From contig NZ_JAQBOW010000109.1 of NCBI RefSeq assembly GCF_028287845.1, positions 1 to 41,883 of the forward strand: a stretch of DNA of 41,883 nt, in the 5' to 3' direction. The translations under genes were made by a program, and so were the position numbers. The notes below the pieces were generated by a model. That model saw only the letters and a list, made by a program, of their open reading frames with translations. It did no database searches and was not told where the DNA came from. Positions within the stretch are counted from its first letter, which is position 1. Every line of letters starts with the position of its first letter. This DNA comes from Mucilaginibacter sp. GTDB taxonomy: Bacteria > Bacteroidota > Bacteroidia > Sphingobacteriales > Sphingobacteriaceae. Shown here piece by piece: positions 8,645 through 17,664 of this stretch.

Positions 8645-8704
8645 GTCCGGTTCCCGCTACCCAGAAAGTAAAAAGCCTCAAGTCGAAAGATTTGAGGCTT
8701 TTTT
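8645..8704. repeat. Right copy of the direct repeat, including a partial tRNA-fMet 3' end
   Basis: It matches 7754-7807 from TCCCGCT through the terminator. Similarity continues weakly leftward (GTCCGGT against GTCCTGC), covering the T-arm end of the tRNA. Only the final ~15 bases of the tRNA are represented, so this is not a second tRNA gene. Confidence 0.85.
8671..8704. terminator. Bidirectional terminator between peroxiredoxin gene and efp
   Basis: The stem AAAGCCTCAA/TTGAGGCTTT is followed by T residues on the plus strand. On the minus strand it is followed by TTTTTAC, so it can end both convergent transcripts. Confidence 0.8.
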
Positions 8705-8719
8705 GTTTTAGGATACTTT

Positions 8720-9280
8720 TTATTTTACTCTTTCAATATACTCCCCGGTACGGGTATCTACTTTTACTTTATCGCCCTGGTTCACAAAAAGCGGCACTTT
8801 TATTTCAACACCATTCTCTGTTGTAGCCGCTTTTAACGCGCCTGATGAGGTATCACCTTTAACAGCCGGCTCAGAATACGTAATTTCTAATTCAACGAAG
8901 TTAGGCGCCTGCGCCATAATAGGTTCTTCACTTTCAAATGATACAATTACGTTCATTCCTTCTTTTAGAAATCTCACCGATGGGCCAAATAGCGCTTTTG
9001 GAATATTAAACTGATCATAAGTGTCATTATTCATAATCACCATGAAATCACCATCCTCATACAGATATTGAAAATCGTTGGTTTCTACCCGGCAAATCTC
9101 CACCTGTTCGTCGGTAGCTAAACGAGCCTCTACAATTTTACCGGTTTTAATATTTCTAAACTTGTCTAAATAGAAAGCCCCGCCTTTACCTGGTGTACGA
9201 TGCAGAACTTCGGTAACGGTTACCAGGTCGCCGTTATAACGTAATATATTTCCTACTTTAATTTCAGATGCCTTTGCCAT
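8720..9280 (-). CDS. efp: Translation elongation factor P
   Basis: 186 aa, the standard EF-P length. The N-terminal KOW-like domain has MAKASEIKVGNILRYNGDL and the loop HRTPGKGGAF, with Lys32 at the tip that contacts the P-site tRNA. The two OB domains follow, with YLYEDGDFMVIMNNDTYDQ and a C-terminal KVPLFVNQGDKVKVDTRTGEYIER, the EF-P signature. It relieves ribosome stalling at proline runs. No lysine-modification gene is adjacent. A -7 like TATCTTTG lies about 30 bases upstream of the ATG on the minus strand. It is convergent with the peroxiredoxin gene. Confidence 0.97.
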   Translation of the reverse strand: MAKASEIKVGNILRYNGDLVTVTEVLHRTPGKGGAFYLDKFRNIKTGKIVEARLATDEQVEICRVETNDFQYLYEDGDFMVIMNNDTYDQFNIPKALFGPSVRFLKEGMNVIVSFESEEPIMAQAPNFVELEITYSEPAVKGDTSSGALKAATTENGVEIKVPLFVNQGDKVKVDTRTGEYIERVK

Positions 9281-9633
9281 GAAAATATTCTTTTAAATTT
9301 TTGAAGCCCAAAGATATATTAAGTTATGATAATCTGCCACTATTTGAAGTTTAGCAATTAATAACGTCCAATCGCCGAGAGGATTGCAGGTGATATAGTG
9401 TTTCACAAATCAATGAAACACATGAAACACTCTTTTAGGTTAACGTATTGATATATAGCAATTTAAGAAAATGAGTGAAACACTTTGAAACAGTACTAAT
9501 ACTTTAGGTAAAATATGATAAATAGCTTACAATAAGTACTTTATGCTATTTTATCGATTTTTGCAAATTTGGGGTGAAACACCTGATGTGAAACACTTTT
9601 TTTTAAAAAATCGGTGCGATATCACTAACATAG
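9281..9633. repeat. Spacer with seven GTGAAACAC-type repeats
   Basis: Copies of TGAAACA(C) occur at 9398-9406 (inverted, GTGTTTCAC), 9414-9421, 9423-9430, 9475-9483, 9486-9492, 9574-9582 and 9588-9596. They come as three clusters about 70-100 bases apart. No gene is visible in this stretch. Spacing is irregular, so it is not a CRISPR array. It could be a cluster of binding sites or another word-repeat spacer. Confidence 0.7.
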
Positions 9634-10359
9634 CTATACACCTACCTGCTTGTTCCACTTTAATACGTTTACACCCTTTATAAGTAACCACAGGCAAAGT
9701 GATAATTCGGCAATAAAGGGAGGCAGCAAAACTACAGGAAACATGCGGTATGCAAATGCGGAGGCAATTATCAGTGCGAAGCTATTAATAAGATAACACA
9801 AGCCGGCAATCTGCATCATAACGCCCAGGATGCGGGGCAAATAGCCCGATCTGAAAATTAAATACCCGGAAACGAGGCAGGTAAAGCCAAAGAATATAAG
9901 GCCAACACTAAAGCCAATTCCATGCAACTTGATAGACAGATAACTAAGCGCATGTAGCTGATTGGGATTAAATGCCTTCAGATAATCCGCGCTACCTAAT
10001 AAAGACATCGCCGCCAAAAGATTTAATTTATTGGCAACCAAAACAGCAGTCTGGATTAAATTAAAAAGCACCATAAGCAAAGCAAGGTTTTTGTTTACCG
10101 GCCTAAGCAAAACATAAAACACCAGCATTAAAGGAATATCGCACACATGCATGATCAGATCGCTGGCAATGCTTATGCGCCACAGTAACTCATGGGCCAT
10201 AATATTATTTGCTGTGGCTATAGCGTTGCCCGACACAACAAGTTTATCTCTTACAAACAGTTCACCAAAAATACCGGCAGCTATAATAATCAGATATAGC
10301 ACGCCGCCAATCCGTGCATAAACTTGCGGCGAAACCTCCGTGTTATGGTTTGAGTTCAT
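9634..10359 (-). CDS. DUF4386 family integral membrane protein
   Basis: 241 aa with about six to seven hydrophobic helices. The N-terminus VYARIGGVLYLIIIAAGIFGE and the conserved loop with LLWRISIASDLIMHVCDI are typical of DUF4386 proteins, as is the later LHGIGFSVGLIFFG and GYLIFRSGYLPRILG. Function is unknown; members are common in Bacteroidota and Actinobacteria. The short hydrophilic N-terminus (MNSNHNTEVSPQ) is cytosolic. It stands alone, downstream of no obvious operon partner, with a 500-base AT-rich region on its promoter side. Confidence 0.88.
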   Translation of the reverse strand: MNSNHNTEVSPQVYARIGGVLYLIIIAAGIFGELFVRDKLVVSGNAIATANNIMAHELLWRISIASDLIMHVCDIPLMLVFYVLLRPVNKNLALLMVLFNLIQTAVLVANKLNLLAAMSLLGSADYLKAFNPNQLHALSYLSIKLHGIGFSVGLIFFGFTCLVSGYLIFRSGYLPRILGVMMQIAGLCYLINSFALIIASAFAYRMFPVVLLPPFIAELSLCLWLLIKGVNVLKWNKQVGV

Positions 10360-10861
10360 CTTTGGCTTTTTTTTACTTAACTTTTGACAATGCCTGTTTG
10401 GAATTGTTACAAAATGAAAAGCGTCCTGCTCCTTGCTATTTAAGCTATCCGTTTAGGCGACTTTTCTTTTAAGTATATATCCTATCCCCCTGTTCATTAC
10501 TTCAGATATTTATTAACACTTAGTTAATAAGCTACAATATTTCTATTATACTAATCAATATATATTAAAAATTGCTTCACTTATTTAAAAACTTATAGTT
10601 ATAGCCTCTATTTTTTTATTTTTTTTGATTAACGGTCCGTTTTATCAAAATATCTAACTTTTATTGCCTATAAAGCACAAATATTATTCTCAATACGCCA
10701 TAACTTTCATGTAACTATTATTAAAATAACAAACAGGTGAAATATATTTTACCTGCTTGTTATTACTTTAATTCTTAAAATTATTTTTTAAAAGTTAAAA
10801 ATACCGCTTACTGTAAACCCCAGGGCACTATTTGAAAAAAAATTGTCAATAATTAGCTCAC
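10360..10861. other. AT-rich divergent intergenic region
   Basis: No convincing ORF or RNA gene is visible. It holds the promoters of two divergent genes and one strong inverted repeat at 10725-10764, listed separately. Confidence 0.6.
10725..10764. promoter_or_regulatory. 14-base inverted repeat upstream of the AraC-type regulator
   Basis: AATAACAAACAGGT (10725-10738) faces ACCTGCTTGTTATT (10751-10764) with one mismatch and a 12-base AT spacer. It lies between divergent genes, so a terminator is not expected. An operator for the regulator downstream or an RNA hairpin in a long leader are both possible. Confidence 0.55.
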
Positions 10862-10924
10862 ATGCTTAATCCTAAAAAAACAAGCCTATTTATAACGGGC
10901 ACTTGCTTTGCATATATCGCAGCA

Positions 10925-11491
10925 ATGAAACTATTTATAAAAAACATGATTTGCCTTAGTTGCCAAATTGTAGTAAAGCATGAATTTGAAAAACTTGGAC
11001 TATTTTGTACGTCTGTAGAGATTGGTCAGGTAGAAACCATGGGGCCAATTTCTGTTGACCAATTGAAGAATATTAAGACAGCCTTACTTAATGCCGGATT
11101 AGAGCTTTTAGAGGACCGGAAAAGTATATTAATAGAAAAAATTAAAAATGTTATTTTAGAAATGATCGATGATTCAGATCATCCCTTAAAAACAAATTTT
11201 TCTTATTACTTAAGTAAATCGTTAAATCTTGACTATACCTATTTGGCCAACGTTTTTTCGGAAATGGAAGACACAACTATAGAACGTTTTATTATTGCAA
11301 ATAAAATAAAAAGGGTAAAAGAATTGATCGCCTATAAAGAACTTAGCCTTACAGAAATTTCCTGGAAACTAAACTATAGCAGCGTTGCCCATTTATCTAC
11401 TCAGTTTAAAAAGGTTACCGGTGTAACCCCTTCACACTTCAAATATGTTGAGTGTGCCAGCCCATTGCTTTCTGCAATGTGTGAATTATAG
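10925..11491 (+). CDS. AraC-family transcriptional regulator with N-terminal CxxC (HMA-like) domain
   Basis: 188 aa from ATG at 10925. The frame is open to an ATG at 10862, but MKLFIKNMICLSCQ looks like the true beginning of this family. The first ~70 residues resemble a heavy-metal-associated fold: Cys10 and Cys13 in ICLSC, followed by KHEFEKLGLFCTSVEIG. The C-terminal ~100 residues are an AraC helix-turn-helix with IKRVKELIAYKELSLTEIS, YSSVAHLSTQFKKVTGVTP and SHFK. It probably senses something and controls neighbours; the surface-protein pair just downstream on the same strand is a candidate target. That link is inference. Metal binding is not certain, since only the two Cys are visible. 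Confidence 0.8.
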   Translation: MKLFIKNMICLSCQIVVKHEFEKLGLFCTSVEIGQVETMGPISVDQLKNIKTALLNAGLELLEDRKSILIEKIKNVILEMIDDSDHPLKTNFSYYLSKSLNLDYTYLANVFSEMEDTTIERFIIANKIKRVKELIAYKELSLTEISWKLNYSSVAHLSTQFKKVTGVTPSHFKYVECASPLLSAMCEL

Positions 11492-11608
11492 AACTTATTT
11501 AAAAAATAATGTAACATCTCTACCCATTACCAGAGGTAGGTTTGTATTGTCCTGAATTATGCCCTAAAAGGTTTCAGGTATTAAACATTACTATTTAAAT
11601 AATTATTC

Positions 11609-13648
11609 ATGAGCAAAAAAACTACTCCGACTATTAATAGCACTCAAGTGTGTAAAAGCAGAGGCTATTCAAAAACATTCACTACCATTTGGTCCGTGGT
11701 GCTACTATTTATGGTTTTTACAACAGGTTGTAAAAAAGATCAATTTGTAGCTATTCAAGGGGTTTGCCCCTTAGTCACTACCGATCCGATGGATAAAGCG
11801 GTAGATGTAATACTTACTAAAGTTATTACGGCAACTTTTAATACCGATATGGACCCGGCATCTATCACAAAAACAACCTTTATAATTAAACAGGGCGCCA
11901 CTACGGTATCGGGCACGGTTGCCGCTACTACGAATGCCAAGGTTTTTACTTTTACACCTGATGTGCCCTTATCACCTTTTGTTCTTTATACGGGCACCAT
12001 CACTACAGGTGCTGTTGATAAATTTCATACAGCCTTAGTTGGTGATTATGTATGGACGTTTACAACTATCCCTCAGGTATCTGTATCATCACTTCCTGTT
12101 GCAGGTGGAACAACTACCGGAGCGGGTACATTTGCTCAGGGTGCTGTAACTAACCTCACGGCCACACCAGCTACAGGTTTTGTATTTACAAACTGGACGG
12201 AAAATGCAGTTGTAGCATCAACCAGTCCAAGTTATCAGATTACCATGGCTGGAAACAGAACGCTGGTAGCTAACTTCACCGCAGTAGCCGCAGGAAAGGT
12301 AGCGTTGAATCTATCAGCCGCACCAGTGACAGGTGGAGTACTTAGCGGACAGGGGCAATATGCAACCGGTTCAACTGTAATTGCAACCGCCGCTCCTAAT
12401 GCCGGATATACATTTGTTAATTGGACAGATAATGGAGCTATAGTTTCTACAAGTTCAAGTTATCAATTTGTTTTACCTGCAGACAGGACATTAGTTGCAC
12501 ACTTTAGCACAATACCGGCATCGCAATTCGCGGTAGTATTATCATCAAATCCAGCTGCCGGCGGATCAACAACCGGGTCTGGTGCCTATGCTGCAGGAAC
12601 ATCTGTAACCGTAAACGCAACGCCGAATACTGGATATACCTTTGTTAACTGGACAGATAACGGAACTATTGCATCAACCAGTCCGGCTTATACATTCCCT
12701 TTAAGTGCAAACAGAACATTGGTTGCTAATTTTTTACTTAACACGTACACCTTAAATACAACAGCATTACCAGCAGCAGGTGGGAGTGTAACAAAAACGC
12801 CGAACCAACCAACGTATAATTACGGAACTACGGCACAGCTTACCGCAACGCCAAATGCAGGTTATATATTTTCATCATGGAGCGGAGATGCTTCAGGCTC
12901 GGTAAACCCATTAACGGTTACCATGACCTCGAATAAAAATATTACGGCCAACTTTACGGCAACAGTAGCGCTTGGCCCTGTACTTCCTGGTCTGGGAGCG
13001 GCTGGTAATTTTACCATTTTAACCGAATCTGGAATATCTACTACCGGTGTTACATCAATTACCGGTGATATTGGAGTGAGCCCTATAACCTCAACAGCAA
13101 TAACCGGGTTTGGATTAATAATGGATACCAACGGACAGTCTTCACACACGCCAATTGTGAGTGGAAAGGTTTACGCTGCCGACTACGCTGTTCCTACACC
13201 AGATAACATGACCACAGCTGTAAGTAATATGGAAACCGCTTATACAAATTCAAATAACCTGGTAACCCCCGCGCCTGTTAATGGTTTAGGCGCCGGTGAT
13301 ATTAGTGGTTTGACTTTGCCTCCGGGCTTATATAAATGGGGCACTGGTGTTTTAATAACCAATGCCGGTGTAACACTTTCGGGTGGTGCAAATGATACAT
13401 GGGTTTTCCAGATCGCACAAGATCTTACTGTAAACAACTCTGCCATTATTCACTTAATAGGCGGGGCGCAAGCCAAGAATATCTATTGGGTTGTTGCCGG
13501 ACAAGCCACGCTTGGTACCAATGTTGATTTCAGCGGGAATATCCTGAGTAAAAACCTGATCTCACTAAATACCGGAGCTAAAGTTACCGGTAGATTATTG
13601 GCACAAAAAGCAGTTACATTAAACGCCAGTACGGTTATTTTACCTTAA
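11609..13648 (+). CDS. Lipoprotein with Ig-like domain, four InlB-type repeats and DUF3494 ice-binding-like domain
   Basis: 679 aa. A hydrophobic segment ends in the lipobox FTTGC with Cys41, followed by KKDQ, which suggests export and lipid anchoring, perhaps at the surface. Residues ~53-153 form an SbsA-type Ig-like domain (TDPMDKAVDV, ATFNTDMDPASI, YVWTFTT). Four divergent InlB B-repeats follow at ~157-223, 231-299, 307-375 and 379-449, each with a GGxxxG start, GYTFVNWTDN-like centre and TLVANF end. The C-terminal ~220 residues match DUF3494: LGAAGNFTILTESGIS, ITGDIGVSP, LPPGLYKWGTGVLI, and WVFQIA to VTGRLLAQKAVTLN. That fold binds ice in known cases, but many relatives are adhesins of unknown ligand. 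It precedes an OmpA-family gene by 73 bases. Confidence 0.88.
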   Translation: MSKKTTPTINSTQVCKSRGYSKTFTTIWSVVLLFMVFTTGCKKDQFVAIQGVCPLVTTDPMDKAVDVILTKVITATFNTDMDPASITKTTFIIKQGATTVSGTVAATTNAKVFTFTPDVPLSPFVLYTGTITTGAVDKFHTALVGDYVWTFTTIPQVSVSSLPVAGGTTTGAGTFAQGAVTNLTATPATGFVFTNWTENAVVASTSPSYQITMAGNRTLVANFTAVAAGKVALNLSAAPVTGGVLSGQGQYATGSTVIATAAPNAGYTFVNWTDNGAIVSTSSSYQFVLPADRTLVAHFSTIPASQFAVVLSSNPAAGGSTTGSGAYAAGTSVTVNATPNTGYTFVNWTDNGTIASTSPAYTFPLSANRTLVANFLLNTYTLNTTALPAAGGSVTKTPNQPTYNYGTTAQLTATPNAGYIFSSWSGDASGSVNPLTVTMTSNKNITANFTATVALGPVLPGLGAAGNFTILTESGISTTGVTSITGDIGVSPITSTAITGFGLIMDTNGQSSHTPIVSGKVYAADYAVPTPDNMTTAVSNMETAYTNSNNLVTPAPVNGLGAGDISGLTLPPGLYKWGTGVLITNAGVTLSGGANDTWVFQIAQDLTVNNSAIIHLIGGAQAKNIYWVVAGQATLGTNVDFSGNILSKNLISLNTGAKVTGRLLAQKAVTLNASTVILP

Positions 13649-13721
13649 TATATCATACTCATCAGTACATTCCCTGCGGGGGATGTACTTGTTAAAACAC
13701 ATTTATTAAAACAGAAATCAT

Positions 13722-15659
13722 ATGTTACTTCAATATAAAACAATAAAAAGATCCATCATATTTTCATTGATGCTGATGCTTGCCCAAATTGCTGTGCAGG
13801 CTCAAACAACGCAACCCATTTGGTGGTTTGGCGTATCGGGTGCTGCTAATTTTAATTTTTACGATGGCACAACACAAACGCTCAACAGTTCATTAGTTGT
13901 TCCTACTGCTTTTCATAAAGGGTATGGTGTGCGCCCTTATGGCTCCGTTCTGGCAGAATATCGTCCGGCCGGGGTATGGGGAATTATGCTTAACGTTGGC
14001 TATGATGGCCGGGGTGGAAAATTTAACGATGTTGTTGCCCCATGTAATTGCCTTGCCACATTGCATACCAATACAAGCTATGTTTCTGTCGAGCCAAGCT
14101 TGCGTTTAGGTATACCGTCATCAAGTCTTTACTTTTTTGCAGGCCCGCGTTTAGCTTTCAATATGGCGCATGATTTTGCTTATACCCAGGAAAAGCAGCC
14201 CAACACAAATTCACAGCTAAGTGATATGCGTAAAAATTTAATATCCGGACAAGTTGGTGTTGGTTTTGAAGTTCCGCTTTCATCAGCTAACAGCACAACT
14301 AAGGTTAACCTTTCGCCTTTTGTTTCTTATCAGCCTTATTTTGGCCAATCGCCCCGCAGTATAGAAAGCTGGACGGTAACAACGGTAAGAGCAGGTGTTG
14401 CGCTTAAATTTGGAAAGGCTCATAAAATTGCTGTGGCCGCTACACCGCCGCCGATAGTTGTTCCTATTGTGGCTGATGTTGCATTTTCGGTACGCGAGCC
14501 AAAAACAGTGCCTTTAAATCGTCAGGTAAGCGAAACCTTACCATTGCTTAATACTGTATTTTTTGATGCTGGTTCTAATAGCGTGCCAGCCCGGTATGTA
14601 CTGCTTACAAAAGATCAGGCATCAGGCTTTAAAGAACAACAATTGCAGGAAGAGCAATCGGTAACTATGTCTGGCCGTTCTGCAAGGCAATTAAATGTAT
14701 ACCATAATATACTCAACATAGTAGGCGACCGTATGCGGGCCAACCCCACTACCACCATATTACTAAGCGGTGCCCCCGCCGGCGATGGTAAAGTTATGGC
14801 CGAGTCAATTAAACAATATATAGTAATAACATTCGGGATTGATGGCTCAAGAATTACTACCCGGGCACGCATTAAACCGGTTAATCCATCAGAACAACCT
14901 GGCGGCAACAAGGAGCTTGTTTTGCTTCGCGCGGAAGATCGCAGGGTTGATATTACAAGCACATCGCCAGAGTTGTTAATGGAAGTTGGCGGCGGCATGA
15001 TGAAACCTGTACAAATTAATGCAACGCAGATAGATCCGCTTGACAGTTACGTTATTTTAAATGCCGATGGTGCTAAAAAAGAATTTAACAGCTGGTCTGT
15101 AAATATAACCGATGACAGAGGAACAGTGCAGCATTACGGACCGTTCACCAGAGACCAGGAAAGCGTATCAGGTGTAACTATTGTAGGTAGTAACCCTGAA
15201 GGAAATTACAAAATAGTTATGACTGGCGAAGCCAAAAACGGCACAACGGTTACAAAAGAAAGCACAGTGCATTTAATGCGTCAGGATGTGACCGTTCAAA
15301 AAGGCTTCCGCTATAGTATTATATTTGATTTTGATAAGGCATTTACAATAGCATCATATAATAAGCTTTTAACTGATGTAGTATCGCCTTTAATTGCTGA
15401 TGGATCTACAGTTATTGTGCACGGCCATACCGATATTATCGGCGAGGAAGAGTATAATCAAAAACTGTCTGATAGCAGAGCGCAACAAAGCCAAAAAATG
15501 CTTGAACCTACATTAGCAGCTTCAGGTAAAAACAATGTTAAGTTTGAAACATTGGGCTTTGGTGAAGACACCAATCATTCGCCCTTTGAAAATACTTTGC
15601 CCGAAGAACGCTTTTATAACCGCACGGTTGTTATAGATATTATACCGGCAAACAAATAA
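13722..15659 (+). CDS. OmpA family outer-membrane protein with N-terminal barrel
   Basis: 645 aa with a signal peptide (residues 1-27, ending AVQAQ). The N-terminal ~210 residues alternate in a beta-barrel-like way (WWFGVSGAANFNFYDG, LYFFAGPRLAFNM, VRAGVALKFG). A middle section of ~300 residues contains OmpA-like and beta-sandwich segments. The C-terminal domain is OmpA-like: YSIIFDFDKAFTIASYN and VIVHGHTDIIGEEEYNQKLS, which bind peptidoglycan. It would anchor the outer membrane to the wall. It follows the DUF3494 lipoprotein on the same strand and is followed by a good terminator, so the two probably form one transcript and may cooperate at the cell surface. Confidence 0.88.
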   Translation: MLLQYKTIKRSIIFSLMLMLAQIAVQAQTTQPIWWFGVSGAANFNFYDGTTQTLNSSLVVPTAFHKGYGVRPYGSVLAEYRPAGVWGIMLNVGYDGRGGKFNDVVAPCNCLATLHTNTSYVSVEPSLRLGIPSSSLYFFAGPRLAFNMAHDFAYTQEKQPNTNSQLSDMRKNLISGQVGVGFEVPLSSANSTTKVNLSPFVSYQPYFGQSPRSIESWTVTTVRAGVALKFGKAHKIAVAATPPPIVVPIVADVAFSVREPKTVPLNRQVSETLPLLNTVFFDAGSNSVPARYVLLTKDQASGFKEQQLQEEQSVTMSGRSARQLNVYHNILNIVGDRMRANPTTTILLSGAPAGDGKVMAESIKQYIVITFGIDGSRITTRARIKPVNPSEQPGGNKELVLLRAEDRRVDITSTSPELLMEVGGGMMKPVQINATQIDPLDSYVILNADGAKKEFNSWSVNITDDRGTVQHYGPFTRDQESVSGVTIVGSNPEGNYKIVMTGEAKNGTTVTKESTVHLMRQDVTVQKGFRYSIIFDFDKAFTIASYNKLLTDVVSPLIADGSTVIVHGHTDIIGEEEYNQKLSDSRAQQSQKMLEPTLAASGKNNVKFETLGFGEDTNHSPFENTLPEERFYNRTVVIDIIPANK

Positions 15660-15704
15660 ATTAAGTCCCTGATCATTTATAGATTAGCCAACAAAATTTA
15701 CTTT

Positions 15705-15737
15705 AGAAAAGCTGCCCCAGGGTGGCTTTTCTTTTTA
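15705..15737 (+). terminator. Terminator after the OmpA-family gene
   Basis: AGAAAAGCTGCCC pairs with GGGTGGCTTTTCT (with two G-T pairs) and is followed by TTTTTAT. Confidence 0.9.
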
Positions 15738-15768
15738 TATTTGATATTACTTATCAAATATCCATGTT

Positions 15769-16590
15769 ATGAAACCGTTAAACCTGCTTTTTTTATTATT
15801 AGGCGTATCGCAAATATCCTCTGCACAACAAAAACCAGACACGCTGTTTTTTGAAAACTTTAATGGCACAACCCTCAACAGGGATAAATGGAACGTTGAG
15901 GTTACCGGGCGCACAGTTAATAATGAGCAGCAGGCTTATGTAGACTCGGCAACGATATTAAAAGTATCAAATGGCGTGCTGGCTATAAAACCGGTTTATC
16001 ACCCCGGCTATACCAGCAATATGCAAAAACAGTATGATTTTTTATCGGGCAGGGTAAATACCCATAATAAATTCACGTTTACTTACGGCACAGTATCAGC
16101 CAAAATAAAGATGACGGCAGGTGCCGGTTTATGGCCGGCGTTTTGGGCGCTGGGCGAAGGCAAATGGCCCGATTGCGGCGAAATAGATATAATGGAAAAC
16201 ATTGGCGACTCTTTATGGGTGAACCATGCTTTGCATGGGCCGGGTTATTTCGGCAATACGCCGCTGGTATATCACAGCTTTTTCCCAAAAGGCACAGATA
16301 TAACCCAATGGCATATTTATTCGGTTAGTTGGACACCCGATAAACTGATTTTTAGTGTTGACGGAGCGGCGACTTATACCGTTACCAAAGAAATGGTAGA
16401 AAAATACGGGCGCTGGGCCTATGATAACCCTAAATATATTATACTAAATTTTGCTTTGGGTGGTGGCTTTCCTCACGGGGTTAACAAAACAACAACTCCC
16501 TATTTTGGCATGCCACAAAATACGGTTGATAAAATAAAAGCAGGGAAGGCCGATTTTGTGATTGATTGGGTATTGGTTACAAAAAAATAG
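15769..16590 (+). CDS. Secreted glycoside hydrolase family 16
   Basis: 273 aa with a signal peptide (to about SSAQ, residue 20). The GH16 catalytic motif GEIDIMENIG is at residues 137-146, with Glu138 as nucleophile and Glu143 as acid/base. Upstream are FFENFNGTTLNRDKWN and YGTVSAKIKMTAGAGLWPAFW; downstream is WHIYSVSWTPDKLIFSVDG and ILNFALGGGFP. The family cleaves beta-1,3 and mixed-linkage glucans or related polysaccharides. The exact substrate is not decided by the sequence. It is not part of an obvious polysaccharide utilisation locus: no SusC/SusD pair is adjacent. It is convergent with the GNAT gene. Confidence 0.93.
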   Translation: MKPLNLLFLLLGVSQISSAQQKPDTLFFENFNGTTLNRDKWNVEVTGRTVNNEQQAYVDSATILKVSNGVLAIKPVYHPGYTSNMQKQYDFLSGRVNTHNKFTFTYGTVSAKIKMTAGAGLWPAFWALGEGKWPDCGEIDIMENIGDSLWVNHALHGPGYFGNTPLVYHSFFPKGTDITQWHIYSVSWTPDKLIFSVDGAATYTVTKEMVEKYGRWAYDNPKYIILNFALGGGFPHGVNKTTTPYFGMPQNTVDKIKAGKADFVIDWVLVTKK

Positions 16591-16625
16591 CGCCCAATAA
16601 ACCAGCACTAAATTTCCTGCTAATA

Positions 16626-17129
16626 TTAAACCAGCCTTTTCTCATAACAATAAAACCGCAGCCCTTCCCTAAAGCCCAGGCTAATCTCGCCGGCATAAGT
16701 ATACCCAAGTTTTGGGAATAGCTTTCGCGTGGCTTCATTGGCTGTATTGGTATCAACACGTAACACCTTAATGTTACGCGTTAAGGCTACCTGTTCGGCT
16801 TGTTGCATAAGTTTACCTGCTATGCCTTTGCCACGATGATGGATGCTTACCGCCAGTCTGTGTACCACTATGGCGGTTTCATCCAGGTCCCAGCCTACTG
16901 CGGCATACTCGGGTTCCTGGTCGGTTGTTATGGCTGCAATACCTGCTATGTCTCCATCTTCATCAGCTACCCAAAGCTGGCTATGCGCTATGTCTTTTTC
17001 AAAAACCCCGGTATTTGGATATACGGCATCCCATTGAAAATTACCCGCAGCGTTCATAATGGGCACCACCCCGGCTATCAGGTTCATTATTTGGGGGATA
17101 TCTGCAAGAGTGGCGAGGCGGATTAGCAT
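16626..17129 (-). CDS. GNAT family N-acetyltransferase
   Basis: 167 aa, single GNAT domain. MLIRLATLADIPQIMNLI is the classic N-terminus, followed by LWVADEDGDIAGIAAI, then beta4 IVVHRLAVSIHHRGKGIAGKLM with the acetyl-CoA pyrophosphate loop (RGKGIAG), and VLRVDTNTANEATRKLFPKLGYT. The protein transfers an acetyl group from acetyl-CoA to an amine. The acceptor cannot be predicted. It is cytosolic and monocistronic. Confidence 0.93.
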   Translation of the reverse strand: MLIRLATLADIPQIMNLIAGVVPIMNAAGNFQWDAVYPNTGVFEKDIAHSQLWVADEDGDIAGIAAITTDQEPEYAAVGWDLDETAIVVHRLAVSIHHRGKGIAGKLMQQAEQVALTRNIKVLRVDTNTANEATRKLFPKLGYTYAGEISLGFREGLRFYCYEKRLV

Positions 17130-17249
17130 AGGGCAAAAAAAATGAAAATTTAGGTATTGAACAAATTTATCAAGCTAATGTAACCCGTGCGTCTCAATGC
17201 ACCCTGCATTTTGTCCCGTCCACCCACTACTATATATGCCTGATAATAA

Positions 17250-17257
17250 TATATTTG
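17250..17257 (+). promoter_or_regulatory. Candidate -7 box for the DoxX/RibD pair
   Basis: TATATTTG matches the Bacteroidota -7 consensus TAnnTTTG and lies 27 bases before the DoxX start codon. No TTTG lies at the expected upstream distance, so the call is tentative. Confidence 0.35.
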
Positions 17258-17283
17258 TATAAACAATCACTAGCCTTATAACC

Positions 17284-17664
17284 ATGAAAACCACAAAAAT
17301 TTTATACTGGGTATTTACTATTCTGTTTGCATTCGTAATGTTTGGCTCGGCAATACCCGATGTACTAATGCAACCTGCGGCTGTTAAAGGTATGCACGAA
17401 GGTTTAGGCTATCCTATTTATTTTGTGCCCTTTATTGGTGTGGCAAAAACGCTCGGTGTTATAGCTATACTTATCCCTGGGTTCCCAAGATTAAAAGAAT
17501 GGGCCTATGCAGGTTTAACTTTTGATTTGATAGCCGCTACCTATTCTCTTTATTGCACCCCACAACCTGATGGCCCGTGGTATTTTATGCTGATATTTTT
17601 GGCCCTTGCCGCTTGTGCTTATATTTGGTATCGTAAAAAACAAAACTTGCCTGCTACCACATGA
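17284..17664 (+). CDS. DoxX-like family membrane protein
   Basis: 126 aa with four hydrophobic helices. The pattern ILYWVFTILFAFVMFGSAIPD, LGYPIYFVPFIGVAKTLGVIAILIPG and LKEWAYAGLTFDLIAA is that of DoxX-like proteins (PF13564 type). Function is unknown; relatives are linked to redox or thiosulfate chemistry. Its stop codon overlaps the next start (ATGA), so translation is probably coupled to the reductase-like gene that follows. Confidence 0.9.
   Translation: MKTTKILYWVFTILFAFVMFGSAIPDVLMQPAAVKGMHEGLGYPIYFVPFIGVAKTLGVIAILIPGFPRLKEWAYAGLTFDLIAATYSLYCTPQPDGPWYFMLIFLALAACAYIWYRKKQNLPATT

Noticed and set aside
9398..9596. Possible CRISPR-like repeats (GTGAAACAC)
   Set aside because: Repeats are only 7-9 bases, spacing is irregular and no cas gene is present.
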